Of a stretch of 64,000 nucleotides of DNA, positions 35,270 to 47,130 are shown in pieces (within the stretch, counting starts at the first letter, position 1; each line of letters opens with the position of its first letter). The stretch spans positions 1,688,586-1,752,585 of the forward strand of contig JAQFVV010006272.1 in NCBI GenBank assembly GCA_028023455.1, given 5' to 3'. The notes under the pieces are model-generated. The model made no database searches, was not told the origin of the DNA, and worked only from the letters and a program-made list of their open reading frames with translations. The position numbers were made by a program, and so were the translations under genes. Source of the stretch: Epiperipatus broadwayi. Lineage: Eukaryota > Onychophora > Udeonychophora > Euonychophora > Peripatidae.

Positions 35270-36560
35270 TCAAAAACAGTGGTATAAAAGCAAAATTATA
35301 ACTATGTTAAAGTGAAACAATGCAAACAATAATCCAACAAATTATTACCCAATATCGTCATCATTTGTTCCATACAAGTTATTTGAAAAAAATATATTTT
35401 TAAAAAATTGCCAATAGTTGAGAGCCATAAGCATACAGAGCAGGTTGGATTTAAGTCAAGAAAATATGCTATGAATAACTTTTCTCTTTAATAACTCACA
35501 TTAAAATGGACTTTCAAATATCATTAAAAACTACTGCTATCTTTATGGACCTAATCTCAATTTATGAATCTGTTTAGAAAAATATTCTTCTAAAAGTCTA
35601 TAAAGTTCTTAAATTGAAAAAAAATATTAATTTATTTGATGAAATGCTCTCTAATAAAAAAAATGAAGTTACACTAAATAATAATCATAATAAATACAAA
35701 AATTTTCAATCTATCAAAAACAAAATTCATAAAGTATAACTATGCTGGACATTATTTGCATTTCATAAAAAAGATCCTTCTCCAAAATGGAAACGATTCT
35801 TAAAAAAGAATATAAAAAATCTAGAAATCTTAATTCAACAAAAAAACATGTCAACTTTTTACCTGAACAATAGGAAAACACCCTTTGATTTGAATATATC
35901 ATTTGCAATTAATAGATTTAAACACAATCCTGCATTATACTATTTAGAGATAACTTGAATCACATCTTAACTTATTTTTCTGACTAGATTTAAAATAATT
36001 TACACTTTCTATCTCCTTGAAAAACTGGATAGTACTATTTGGCACTGTGATGAAAAAACTTTACAGACATCTTCTTTAGCACTGGCATATTCTACTGAAA
36101 AAATGTGGCCCTCAATTCAGAGACAAAGTGTTCACACTAAACTAGATACTCAAATATTATCATGAGAAATATTACTGGAATACTCAAGTCTACATCTTTG
36201 CAGTGACTTCCTATTCTTTCACATATCAGAGAGAAGTTGTTCAAAGAAAATGTTAAGTAGATAAAGCCTTGTCAATACATCAAAATATGGTTTAGCCAAC
36301 CAATACATCTCAAATCAAAAATTCCCTTTCTGGATGTTCAAACGAAAATATGCAATTAAAAATTATGCTGTAAAAATAGTTGTCTAATCAGATTTCAAAG
36401 ATTTCTTTTTTTCTAGATCAAATAGTATTGCCAACTGGGTTTGGTTTCCCTAAATATTATTTGTCTTATTAAAGGATTTGGATAAAAGGATTTTGTGCTC
36501 ATATTTTATAAATAAAATTTAGAAACCACTGACCTACATAGATGTGACCAATCTCAAACT
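35270..36560 (+). pseudogene. Jockey-like LINE reverse transcriptase remnant
   Basis: A frame-broken translation on the plus strand gives a colinear match to Jockey-clade RT. A start block with EKIFLKN and EQVGFKSRK (about 35390-35470) is followed by LKTTAIFMDLI (about 35520, the RT A-motif region). The thumb has FYLNNRKTPFDLN and FKHNPALYYLEIT (about 35850-35960), then LALAYSTEKMWPSIQ with TKLDTQ (about 36080-36150), MRNITGILKSTSLQ and LPILSHI (about 36170-36230). These late blocks are characteristic of arthropod-type jockey elements. The 5' endonuclease part is absent and the FADD catalytic motif is lost in a deletion. It would have reverse-transcribed its own RNA at target nicks. Confidence 0.75.
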
Positions 36561-36589
36561 ATTATAACCATACTGTTAATGATTATCAA

Positions 36590-36843
36590 ATCTATGGCTA
36601 TACTGACATTATTAAAGAACTTTTTAATGCCACAAGTGAATCTATATTCTGGCTGGAATCTCTATAGACTCCTTTATGATACTTTGTTAATAGTTAAACT
36701 GTCTAAGAAAAAATCATTATACGACTATACTGACATTATTGAAGACCTTTGTAATACTACAAGTTACTCTATTTTCTGGCTGGAATCTTTACAGATTCCT
36801 TTATGATACTTTATTAATAGTTAAACTGTTTAAGAAAACTTCA
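36590..36843. repeat. 127-bp tandem duplication
   Basis: Two copies with a period of 127 bp. Each contains CTATACTGACATTATT, CTGGCTGGAATCT and CCTTTATGATACTTT. They are about 85-90% identical by eye. It lies at the 3' end of the Jockey-like remnant and may be duplicated 3' sequence of that element. Confidence 0.85.
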
Positions 36844-36849
36844 TATGCT

Positions 36850-37766
36850 AAATAAATATTATTACTGACAATTACTAAAATAAATAAGATTGTATACTAT
36901 GTAAAATAAAAACTTTTTAAAAAAAGCATATTCTGAGAAAGATTTCCTAACCCAATTTCATTTCATAATTACAACAAAATATCATACTCTACTATTTACA
37001 TCAAGGTCAAACTATGAATTCTTTGATGTATTTCAAAAATAATTGACATCAATAGATAAATTCAAAAAATGTATAAGAATAAATCAGATATATAATGAAA
37101 AATATTTTCTGTAATTAGGACAGAATCATGATCTTTTCCCATAATTATACCATAATAAAAATGATAGTAAAGTAATATCCTACACTCAATAAATTTAGTG
37201 TATCTCCATATCATTGCATAAAAGTGCATAAATTAATAATTTTTGTGTAAACTACATTTTAATAAAACCTTGCTTGGGTTAGAGCAGAGGTGAGGTTTAT
37301 AGAACAAAGATAATATTTCCTGATCAATTCTTAACTGCTGAAAATATAAATAAAAATATCAGTTTGGTAAACTGAATTTTCACACAATTTTTTTTCATCC
37401 TCAAAAGTAATTTGATCTCATGAACAATGAATGGTTCATATGATTCACTATTTATTTCTTCAAAGAAACTTGAACTGTAGTATAATATTCAAAATGTTAT
37501 CTTTTATTTCAACTTTAAAACATCTGATATTTTTTGAATATTCACATGTAAAATTATCAACATTTTCAACTATTATCAATCCACAACAATATTAAAGTCT
37601 CTCTAAGTTTAATTTGGATTCTCTGAACCATAGTTTCTAATATCCATATCACTATAGAAAACTTATTTCATTCAACCATCTCATATGATCCTTTTTTATG
37701 TCTTAAAAGAATTTATTGTAACAAAGCTTAAGACTTCAATTGTTCAAGAATATATTAATTTCCATT
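36850..37766. other. AT-rich non-coding stretch
   Basis: Nothing recognisable, except that it lies directly beyond the poly(A)-like edge of the RTE-like copy at 37767. Confidence 0.45.
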
Positions 37767-39895
37767 TTTTTTTTTTTTTTAAAATGGTATCAGTCACTGT
37801 TTATTATGTGTTCAAAAGTCTTTGCATAGTTCTTCAAACAGTTTTTAAAGTCTCAGATCCATAAACAAGTATTGGTAAAATACATCGATATTCAAAGCAT
37901 TAAAATATATTACGTTTATCAAATGTATTCCATTCAAACTTAATCTTATGATTTCCATTATATTCCCATTTGTATTAATATTCTGACTAATGTATTCATA
38001 GTTATTAACTTTTTTTAATTCATAATTATGAATCTTTATTCTCTTCTTCGCTGAAAAATGATTGAATAGTACTTTAGATTTTTATCATTGTTTCTTTAGT
38101 CATATTTTCTTGATTATTCAATTGGCAATGCTTGTAATATTTCAGTCAGATGATTTATGTAATCTCTACTCATTTTTATTCTTGTAGCTTCCTATTGTAA
38201 TACATGAAATACTCAGTGTAAAAACAGCTGTAAAACATTTTAGAGACGGAATCACCCTGCCATATATTCTTGTCAATGTAAATCTTCTCAGTGTCACCAT
38301 ATAATTAATTATTGACATTTCTTTCTAATAAATACGCTTTAGATTTTGGCAATATTCTGAATCTAAATTATATTATATTGCAAAAATGTAATCATCGCTA
38401 AAATGATTTTAGACTCAAATCTCATTTCGTAATTTACAAACTAAAAGCTGATGCAAATTATATGTACAGATTTTATCTATAGCTTCACTTAAAACAAATA
38501 TAAATTTTTAAAGAAGTGTTTTCTTCTTTTGACTTGGTTCTATTGAAAGATTTTTGTAAATGATTATTTTTAGTAATTTTAGTAATAATTATTATAAGTA
38601 ACAATATGTAGAAATGACAAAATAAAAAAAAAACACATAGATATGATGTTTTTACTTTTTTTTTAAAAAATCAATAACCCCAATGTATTTTTTTTTATTA
38701 GATATACGTTATCATTTCAATATTTACTATACAGTTTTGCAATTTTTCAAATGCTTCTTTTAAATTATGTTTATTAATGTCATTCTAAAATTTTTTAAAT
38801 ATCTAAAACTATGTCTCATTATTATATTGTTTTTTATAGAATTTTTCTTAATTCTGAATAATATTGTTGCTCTTTCCCAGTATATTTTTGATACTTCCAT
38901 TCTCTTTACAATTTTCTTTGCTACTAAACAGTTATATTTCCTTATGTTATCATTATAATCTTTTCATACTATTTTATAGATATCCAGATATTCAATTCTT
39001 CTAAATGCGTCAATTTTAATATTACAATGTTTCTTTTTTTCTTCATAAATAGCTATGTGTCATTTGAATATTTTTAAAAATATTGCTGTTTTTTGTTCAA
39101 TCGTCCATTTAATAGTTCTTAGTATAGTATCAGTTATGTTCTTATGGATCTCATTCAAGTTTCAGCCATTTTCAAAGTGTGCTGATATTTCAAAATTATT
39201 TGAAAATTCTAGCTTGCACTTGCTGAAACATTTATTAAAATTAGAAATATTAATATTGCTTTTCTTATTAGCTTTTATTTTCCTATTTTTGTATTATAAC
39301 AATTTACACAGCAATAACTGATGATTACTTCCTATGTTGAATCTATTAAGCACATCACAATCTTAAAATATATATTTGCTGAAAGCTAAAATATAACTAA
39401 ATTATTGAATCTTCATTAATATGTTCATTTCTATTTTGGATTTTCTCAAAAAAAAAAAATCATACATGCAGTTTTTCCTGTAAATTCCACATGTCTATGT
39501 CTTATTTTATTTCAGTTCCCCAGAGCATATTCATGTATCAATAATTTCTTAATTCTAGATATTGTTTGATCAGAAACATTTTGTATGACTACATAAACAT
39601 TTCTACTTTTTCATCACAATGAGATATTATTGATGCATAAACCTGAATTAACACATTTAGTGTCTTCCATTAATCTTATCACTCTGTTGCATATAACATC
39701 AATATTCACTTCTTTTATACTTCTTATACTTGCACTTGCAATAAAATCATATCCATTTTTCAGGCCAATTATTTCTTCCTCTTCTCATTTAATTTTAGAA
39801 AGTTTGACAATATCTTGTTTAATATTGGGCAGTTTTTCTTCCAACTTATCTAGTCTTCTTTCACTTGCAAATGACGTAAAGTTTTTGGTAACTAA
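37767..39895 (-). pseudogene. RTE-like LINE copy A (endonuclease plus RT)
   Basis: On the minus strand the N-terminal endonuclease opens near 39893 with NFTSFASERRLDKLEEKL, then NIKQDIVKLSKIK and IIGLKNGYDF (about 39740-39860). This is the AP-type endonuclease start seen in RTE-like elements; KIK is followed by a stop where the family has an Arg/Lys-Trp. Decayed RT follows through 38000-39000. RT motif C is degraded (MRFESKIILA at about 38400 for the FADD block). The late RT block CILPILVYGSETL, then RTMQRLLNT, is at 37815-37885. A run of T at 37767-37781 (poly-A on this strand) marks the 3' edge. It is dead but spans most of the ORF. Confidence 0.75.
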
Positions 39896-39904
39896 ATAAA
39901 AGAT

Positions 39905-40472
39905 CATTATTAAATAGCAACCTCACAGTACAAAAGTACATTTGCATCCATTGCTTTTTTTTGTCAAGTGCTATCTCAACTAATGACCTTACAAGTTTTA
40001 GAAAATGAGGCCTATAATTTATTTTTACCTCTCATGATTGTAACAATAAAAGATAATAATTTTATATGAATGCATCCATTCATTCTCATACAGTAAAATC
40101 ATTTCATTGAGTGCTGCTTATTAAAAAAACAACACCTCCATGTTCATTTCTTATAAGAATAACTGTATAATAATAAGTGCAATGATAAGATTGTATGGAG
40201 TGAACATTAGAAGGTTTCCCAAGTCAATTCTTTAAGGTCACAAAAAGCAAACTCCATTTGCAATCTACGTAACATTGCATGCACAAAATATCTTAATTTC
40301 ATTTAGAAAAAATGAATTTGGTGATATTCAAACTTCATAACAAGATTTCAATTAAACTCTAATTAACTTATGCTGATCGGATTGATTATGTAAATATGAA
40401 TGCATAAATATACTAAAATAAAACTATTAAAAATGTATTTAACATTAGCGAAAAAAAATTAACTAAACTGAC
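39905..40472. other. AT-rich non-coding stretch
   Basis: No gene or repeat recognised. Confidence 0.45.
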
Positions 40473-40564
40473 CTTTAAAAATGGTGCACAACATTGATGA
40501 GGTTGACTATAAAATTCTTCTATTGCATCATGAAAGTTATTAAACACTGGTAATATGTTCTTCC
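40473..40564 (-). CDS. possible internal exon, unknown protein
   Basis: On the minus strand a 92-nt stretch is bounded by AG (CTAATAACAACAG) and a good donor (AAG|GTCAGT). It reads KNILPVFNNFHDAI, then EEFYSQPHQCCAPFLK, with one split codon at the left. The Cys pair, His, Pro and aromatic residues differ from the surrounding low-complexity frames. The pyrimidine tract is weak. It is on the same strand as the possible exon at 10560-10691, but the distance and unknown phase of intervening exons prevent joining them. Family not recognised. Confidence 0.3.
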
Positions 40565-40579
40565 CTGTTGTTATTAGTT

Positions 40580-41639
40580 TTATGATAAGCAAAGTGATTA
40601 GTAAACCATACCTATTTAATATATTATAGTTTTTAATTTTATCTTTAGAGAACATGAAATAAATTTAATTAATAAATATATTTTCAGTAAAAGTTTTGTA
40701 GAATTGTATTAAAAAAGTAACTCTTCAATTACTCCAAACATCGAATGTAGCTTAAAAGCCTTGGGATATAAGTTTCAGAAATCCATGCAATTGCCATGCA
40801 TAATACAATTAAATTAAAACTCTATCAATTATGTAAATCGATGCATTTGCTAATAAAAAGTTGCTTTTCTTTTTCTTTTTTTCATATAGAATGTTTTATG
40901 TGGATAAAATTAAAATTGAATTCTCTATTGCATATATTATTTAGCTTCACTCCAGTAAACATATTTATGCACATTAAATCTCCTTTGTAAAATACATATA
41001 AATTTTCCAATTTACGATTATCTGCATCCACAATAAATTTGTTCTTATTCAAAATACAAAATAATATTAATAAATTTGTTCTTTGTTGAATATATTTTCA
41101 ATCCAGTGAAAACATTCAAAAATATTAATATATTTAATAATCTTTTTTAAAGCTTGTATACTACTGAACTATTTTAATGTGAATTACACATGAACAATTT
41201 AAGATTATTTCAGAAATTTGTCTGAATTACGAAAAATAAAAGTGCTAATTGGCATGTTCATTTTACTTGTTAATGGAGCATTTATCTACACATTAAAGTA
41301 GATGAAAAGTTACTAATTGAAATGTTTGATTTTTTTTTTCATAATGAAAATAGTACATATGAAAAACAAAGTTGTTAAAACAATATGAAAGTAATATAAC
41401 AAATCTAAAACTAATATATTTAATGAATAAAAAATGATTGTACAAATAAAATTAGCAATGAAAGCAAATACAATTCCAAAATAAATTCTTACAGAACAAA
41501 AAATGATTAATAACAAATATTTCTAATAACTCCCAATCGATTAGATAAGTATTGTAACTAAAAAGACTAATTAAATAATTAATGAAAAGGAAAAAAACAA
41601 TGATTGGTCAGAAATATAAAAGCTAATAAATTTGCATTA
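40580..41639. other. AT-rich non-coding stretch
   Basis: No gene or repeat recognised. Confidence 0.45.
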
Positions 41640-42330
41640 GCATAGTTATTCAATTATTCTGCTCCTATTAATTTTTGCTGTCATATTGCTGATATTCTTT
41701 GGTGAATTTTGTAATCTCTATGACATCAGACTTCTACTATTGTGGCTCAAATAATGTATAGGAACCTCTGCAGACAACCTACCATCACCATGCTCTGCTA
41801 GATTTGCAGCAAAGTCATCGTTTGGTCTTTCACTATGCAGTACCTATGAATTATCAATAACCTGAGATGTGACCAAAATGATGACCTGCCATTGGATGAG
41901 ATATTTGCCCATCATATATCCAAAAATGTTGCTGGATAATTAAAGGAAGAAATTATAACCCACTAAGAAAACTGTAGGTCAACACAAGAATACTGTAAAT
42001 GAGCTTATGCCCTACAAATGAATACATTGAAGACTTTAAAGAGGTGATCACCTCAAGAAAATATCTAACCAAAACCTAGGTCAAATGTGAGCAAAAATCA
42101 AAGTCTAATCTTAAATTGAAATATGTAGAATAATATTCATATTTTTATACAAACTTTGCTAAAACCTGGATTGGAAACTCTTGCTTCCAAATTTGAAATA
42201 AAATTAATTATACTTAATTTTATTTTATTTAAATTTATTTTGTTGTTATAATTTGATATATGTTACTTTTGTAAATAAATGTTATTTAATTGTTAATTTG
42301 GTCTGAATTCTCTTCTCTCTGAATCCTTCA
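41640..42330 (+). mobile_element. LTR-like dispersed repeat, copy 1
   Basis: Weakly colinear with 60550-61130. Shared marks are CCAAAACCTAGGTCAAAT (42069 onward) against TCCAAAATCCTAGGTAAAT, and a 3' end with AATAAATGTTATTTAATTG then TCTGAATTCTCTT against AATAAAATATTTG...TTAATTGTTGTCTGATGGATTCTCT. A GC-richer middle followed by AATAAA and a TCTGATTCTCT-type end looks like U3-R-U5 of an LTR. No coding sequence. Identity between copies is low, so the assignment is tentative. Confidence 0.35.
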
Positions 42331-42339
42331 CTATATGAA

Positions 42340-43278
42340 ATTTGGTTAAGACAATATTTGCTAACTATATTGTTTTGTTTTAAAATATTCAATATTTGAA
42401 CGCTAAATGAGAGAAGTTTCTTACTCAATTGAGCTAGCTGGAGAATCAAATGCTTAAAATGTTTTAAATCTTTTCATATTAATGTTCCAATTAATTTTCT
42501 GAATGGATCCAGATTTAATACCCAGTATAACTAAAAGTAATCACGGAAGATATTTTATTTTTAGTTGTCATATAGCAGATTTAATGATCTCATCACAGGC
42601 TGTGTATTTATAGGCAATACCCAGTGTCCCTTAGTATAATTACTATCTAAATTATTGACTATATTCCCCCCTCAGCTTGTATAATAATATATATAATCTA
42701 AAGTATATAAATAACAAATATTGAAAAGCATAGTCCATTATAATATAAATATTAAAAAGGTCTCAGATTTATATGACTATAAAATAAGTTGCTTTAGATT
42801 GAACACATTAGTAAAACACATTTAAGGATGGTTGCTGAAGAGAAAGTACCTGAGATCTTAGAGAGCCAATACATTGCTACACAATTCAGAACCACTCACT
42901 GATGAAATCCCTAATGTAGAAAGTAGTCAGAGAATATTATTTAAAAAAACATTGGATAAGGATTTATAGCATTATCATCTTGGCATACATTAATTACTAA
43001 AACTTACACTAAGTAGCATAGCTACAGTGAAAGAAAAAAAGTGGGCTCTGTATAAGCTGATTGTGTGATAAAATTATGTGATATTTTATTGGTTATATAT
43101 TGGTAAGTTAAAAGTAAATTGCTTTTGGCAAGATAACACTTGCCTACAGTGACAGACCCAAGTTGTTTGGACATTTTAATATGCGTTCAAAGCTTTGCTA
43201 CTCTTTAACATGAACAATATTGATAACTTTAAAGTACCTACTCTTCCACTCTACTAGGGCTAGAATAATCAAAGTTTC
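42340..43278. other. AT-rich non-coding stretch
   Basis: No gene recognised. Confidence 0.45.
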
Positions 43279-43332
43279 TATGCTCTCTCACTCTCTCACT
43301 CTCCTCCCCCCCTCTCTATATATATATATTAT
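43279..43332. repeat. CT-rich tract followed by (TA)n
   Basis: TCTCTCACTCTCTCACTCTC, a C-run, CTCTC, then TATATATATAT. Imperfect simple repeat. Confidence 0.8.
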
Positions 43333-44467
43333 AACAGTCGGGGAAAGGCCAATTATAATGGTTGGGGAGATCTGGAGTCTTACCGTATCTGCCATACAAG
43401 GGCGCTATCAGGCCATTTGAACCTGGAAAATTTATATAGTAGGCAGATACTTACTATTAAGATCCAGATTTTATTTCATGTTGACTGTTAGCCCATGCCA
43501 CTAGCTCAAGGAGATGCAGAGATTTAATATATAACTTCTTAAAAATATATTTTCAAAATTAAAAAATAAAATAAGCCACTGCTAGTAATAACACACAAAA
43601 AACATTTATTAACGCACATATATAAATATTTAAAATTGAGGAATAAAATTTACCTTGTTTAGATTTTAATATCAATTTTTAAATTTAAATTATTATTTTA
43701 AACAGTCTGCACAGATGGACATTTTAATAATATTTTTTACTTCAGAATGTTGAGTATAGATAGGCTACATAGATTGCTCAGTTAAAAACCTTTCAAACCA
43801 ATCATTCAACCTCAGACTAAAAGTTCGTAGCCAAACCAATGCCTGATATACGAATACAATCAATGCAATATGAAGGTGCTAGCATAAAACCATGCTGAGA
43901 TGAATGTGCATCTGACAGCGTGATATTATTTGAAAAACATAATCCTCGTCCAGTACAGGAATGTGCGTCTGTCTGGTGAAGGAATCGTATATAATATTTA
44001 AGAGAAATGCTATGTATGGGGGAGCGGTCTATCTGCTGACTTATAGCCCCTATCCATAGAGCTTTTTTAAAAGAGATCAATGTCACAGAAAATATATCTG
44101 CATACATTGCAATGCAATGACTATGCCTTTGGGTGATGCATTCAGTTGGGCACATTGCCCTGTATGCTAAACACGCTTCACGTTACATCGATATAAACAC
44201 TCATATATCCCTCCACCAGCATCGACCTAACTACGAGACACATAGCCTGAAATTAAACCCCTTAAAAATAAACATAAATGAGTCAAATATAAAGTAATTA
44301 ATTGAAAATTGCTGAAGGAAATTTGCAATAAAATAAATTTCATGGCACTCATCATAAGGTCCTGTATTGACAACAATAACTTAAAAGATATGCGAATAAA
44401 TACGTTTGGACACTAAGCATGAGGTGTCATATTTACTGATAATTAATATTTTAATCATATGAAAATC
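43333..44467. other. mixed stretch with a GC-richer island, no assigned gene
   Basis: 43800-44240 is clearly richer in G+C than its surroundings and is open on the minus strand for 112 codons (43817-44155). It is also largely open on the plus strand. The minus-strand peptide is rich in Cys, His, Ser and Ile and has no domain I recognise. Both-strand openness suggests low stop density from base composition rather than a gene. It could be a unique host element (UTR, exon or enhancer) or a repeat fragment. Confidence 0.3.
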
Positions 44468-44535
<68 letters not shown>

Positions 44536-44549
44536 CAACAACAACAACT
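44468..44549. repeat. (AAT)n(AAC)n microsatellite
   Basis: About 63 bp of AAT units followed by six AAC units to 44549. Confidence 0.95.
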
Positions 44550-46856
44550 AAATGTTAAGGAATCTATGCAGCTATCTACACCCAACTTAAATTTAATACA
44601 TTTTAGTTAACAGATAGAAATAAATAACCTGGTTAAATACAAACATAAATAAATAAATAAAAATGGAAATGATTGAAATAGCAAACTTATATAAAAATAA
44701 ATATTAATAATTGATTTACAGTTCTATTCTTGGTCAGATAAGAGTCCATTTATTTATATTGCTTTTTTTATGGATTGACTACTTACTGAAGATATATTTA
44801 TTTAAAAGAAAGTTCAATTGGTAAAAGTTTATACTTTACGGATTTTACAGATTTAGAGTCCATCTTTGTGATCACTTACATAGATTGTTTGTCATTTTTT
44901 TAAATGAAGCCGCTACTTTCCTTTTCATCCATAATTGTCATAGAGAGGTCTCAGCTGGTTGTCAAGAAATAAAATCTATTGCAGACTCCTACATCGTGAA
45001 GTCTGCTATACAGCTACAGTTCATATGTAGATTAAAAGTCAGCTCTAAGACAACAACAATTATTTTGCCTTTTATATTTTTATTAGCCTCTTATCAGCAT
45101 TTTTCTAGATCCATCGAACAAGACATCACTAATCCTCGAGACTCTTTTTGGTCCGTGCAGTGGCTTGGTGCTTCCACTGGTCAATCTTTAATTTCTTTCT
45201 CTTATCTGACCTTTATTATTTAAGTACCCCAAGGGCCAGTTTGCTTTGTATTTTATTAGTAAAATAATCATTTCCAGTTTAAGATTAAAATATGATTTTT
45301 TTAAATATAGAATCAAATTAACATTTTTCTTTTCATTGCTTTTAAATAAAAAATATTAATCTTTACTTTTTTACAAAAAAAATACTTTCAAATACTTTTT
45401 TTTTAAAAAAAAAAAAAAAAATAGTTTTAAAGTTTTCCATCTGTACAACAATATATATGTTATTGTAACTCTTTTAATTTTGGCTTTTAGTTGTTTTTTT
45501 TTTAAAAAAAAAAACCATTTTATTTGAGATTTTGCCCTTTTATTTTAGATTTAAAGTAATGTAAAGCATATGTATACCATTACAATATATATATATATTG
45601 TATGTATATGACTCATTTCAAACACACAGATATATTATTTAATTTTAAAAAAAATTTCTTTTATATATATATATAGATTTGTGTGTGTATTTATTATTAT
45701 ATAGTCTATATAATAATAGTTAATAAATAAGCAATTATGTAGAGAGAGAATATAATAATATTTAATATTGATTTATTATATTTTTTTATTAAATAAGGTG
45801 TTAAATTATTTAACATTAATTCTTATTAAATAAAGCAGATCAGAAAGAAAGTGTAAAATAAGGCGATCAGATTAGTAGATTAGGAGATAAAAAGAAATGT
45901 GCACGTGCAAAAGGGTGTGAAAGAATAAGAACGTCTGTATAAACACCAAAACACTTTTACACCTATTTTTAATGACTATAGATTGCCAGCTTTATTGTTT
46001 GTGTTATCTATGTCTAAGATTATTTTTTATAAAGGGGGTGCTTTGATGTAATAAAACTTGATTATTAATTTTCTTGTAGAATTGCGACAGACCATCAAAC
46101 TTGTGAAGCTTTTGATCTTTGTTTGTCTCAAGATAACAGGATTTGCAGCTGGCCTTTTTTTTTGGTCAGAAATTTGAAATAAAAACCGAGTGAAATAATA
46201 TTGAAGGGGGCAGTTCAATTTTTGTTTGGAGGAGAGTGATCTAACAATATGTAGTTTTAAAAGAAAGCCAATCATTAATATTACTAAGATCAGTTTTTTT
46301 TTAAATATTATTAAAGGAAAAGATGTATCAGTCAGGTTTTTTTTTAATGTTGGGAAAATAGAATGAGCGATTTGATTTTTTTTTACTCTTTAAAAATTGA
46401 GAGGAAAAAAAAGACTTGTTTTAAAGTCAGTATAGACGAAGATGTGTATATATATAAGTAATTCCCAGCAAGATTAAGATAAAGAAGAAAAAATGGAACA
46501 AAATTGAATTTATTGGAAAAAGTTCTTAACAATTCTATGAAATGATATTAATATATTTTCCTGTGTATAATACAATGAATTTGCATTGCTAAAACCATTG
46601 TTTCTGCTTCCTGATTAATACAGAATAGGTTAAATCACTGGTCTACTGTGGACCCATATACCAGTCCATAGTAACCAAAAGAATGGACAAATTTAAAACC
46701 AGCCAAAAATGCCATCTCATTATCATCTTTGACAAGAGCCAAGAAGAAAGGAAAGATGAATAAAAGCCACATATATAGCCAGGTTTGAAACTATGAACCA
46801 AATTTTTTGTTAAAGTTTTCCTCAGTCATCTAAAGTGTCTAAAATTATTTTTTTTT
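44550..46856. other. AT-rich stretch with T/A homopolymer hairpins
   Basis: T9A17 at 45396-45421 and T10A11 at 45494-45514 are perfect poly-T/poly-A palindromes. A 112-codon open frame at 44885-45223 has no recognisable domain, and I do not call it a gene. GC-richer sequence at 45840-46250 contains TTAATTTTCTTGTAG, a good acceptor-like site, at about 46065-46079, without a convincing exon after it. Confidence 0.4.
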
Positions 46857-47130
46857 AAATGGGGGAGACAAGCAAATCCACCAGTTCATACTTATCTAAA
46901 AGTATTTGAAATAACTCTTTTTGAAATGGTAGAAGAAAGCCAGTCAATGAATTCAGCGTTATCAATAGTATCAACAATAAATAATTTTAAAATTGAAAAA
47001 ATAAGCAAGTCAATTAATTCATGTTTATCTTAAAAGTATCTTAAGAACTTTCTTTTTTTTTAAATGGAGCAAAGACAAGCAGTATAAAAATTCAAACTTG
47101 GACATTTATAAAGAGTGAAAGTGATTGGGT
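46857..47130. repeat. degenerate minisatellite, period about 66-72 bp, four units
   Basis: Units begin AAATGG or AAATTG at about 46857, 46924, 46990 and 47062. Each continues with a purine block, then an AAGC...CA(A/G)T...TTCA segment and TATC(T)..AAGTAT. The units are strongly diverged. The repeat may extend upstream to about 46700, where similar purine-rich segments occur. Confidence 0.5.

Noticed and set aside
36579-36806. 75-codon plus-strand frame
   Set aside because: Covers the 127-bp tandem duplication downstream of the Jockey-like LINE; the frame is a by-product.
39055-39899. Two plus-strand frames of 88-89 codons (39055-39321, 39630-39899)
   Set aside because: Both are antisense to LINE copy A, whose endonuclease start is readable on the minus strand at 39740-39893.
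44885-45223. 112-codon plus-strand frame
   Set aside because: No domain, weak codon bias, no splice or promoter support. Noted within the non-coding stretch instead of being called a gene.
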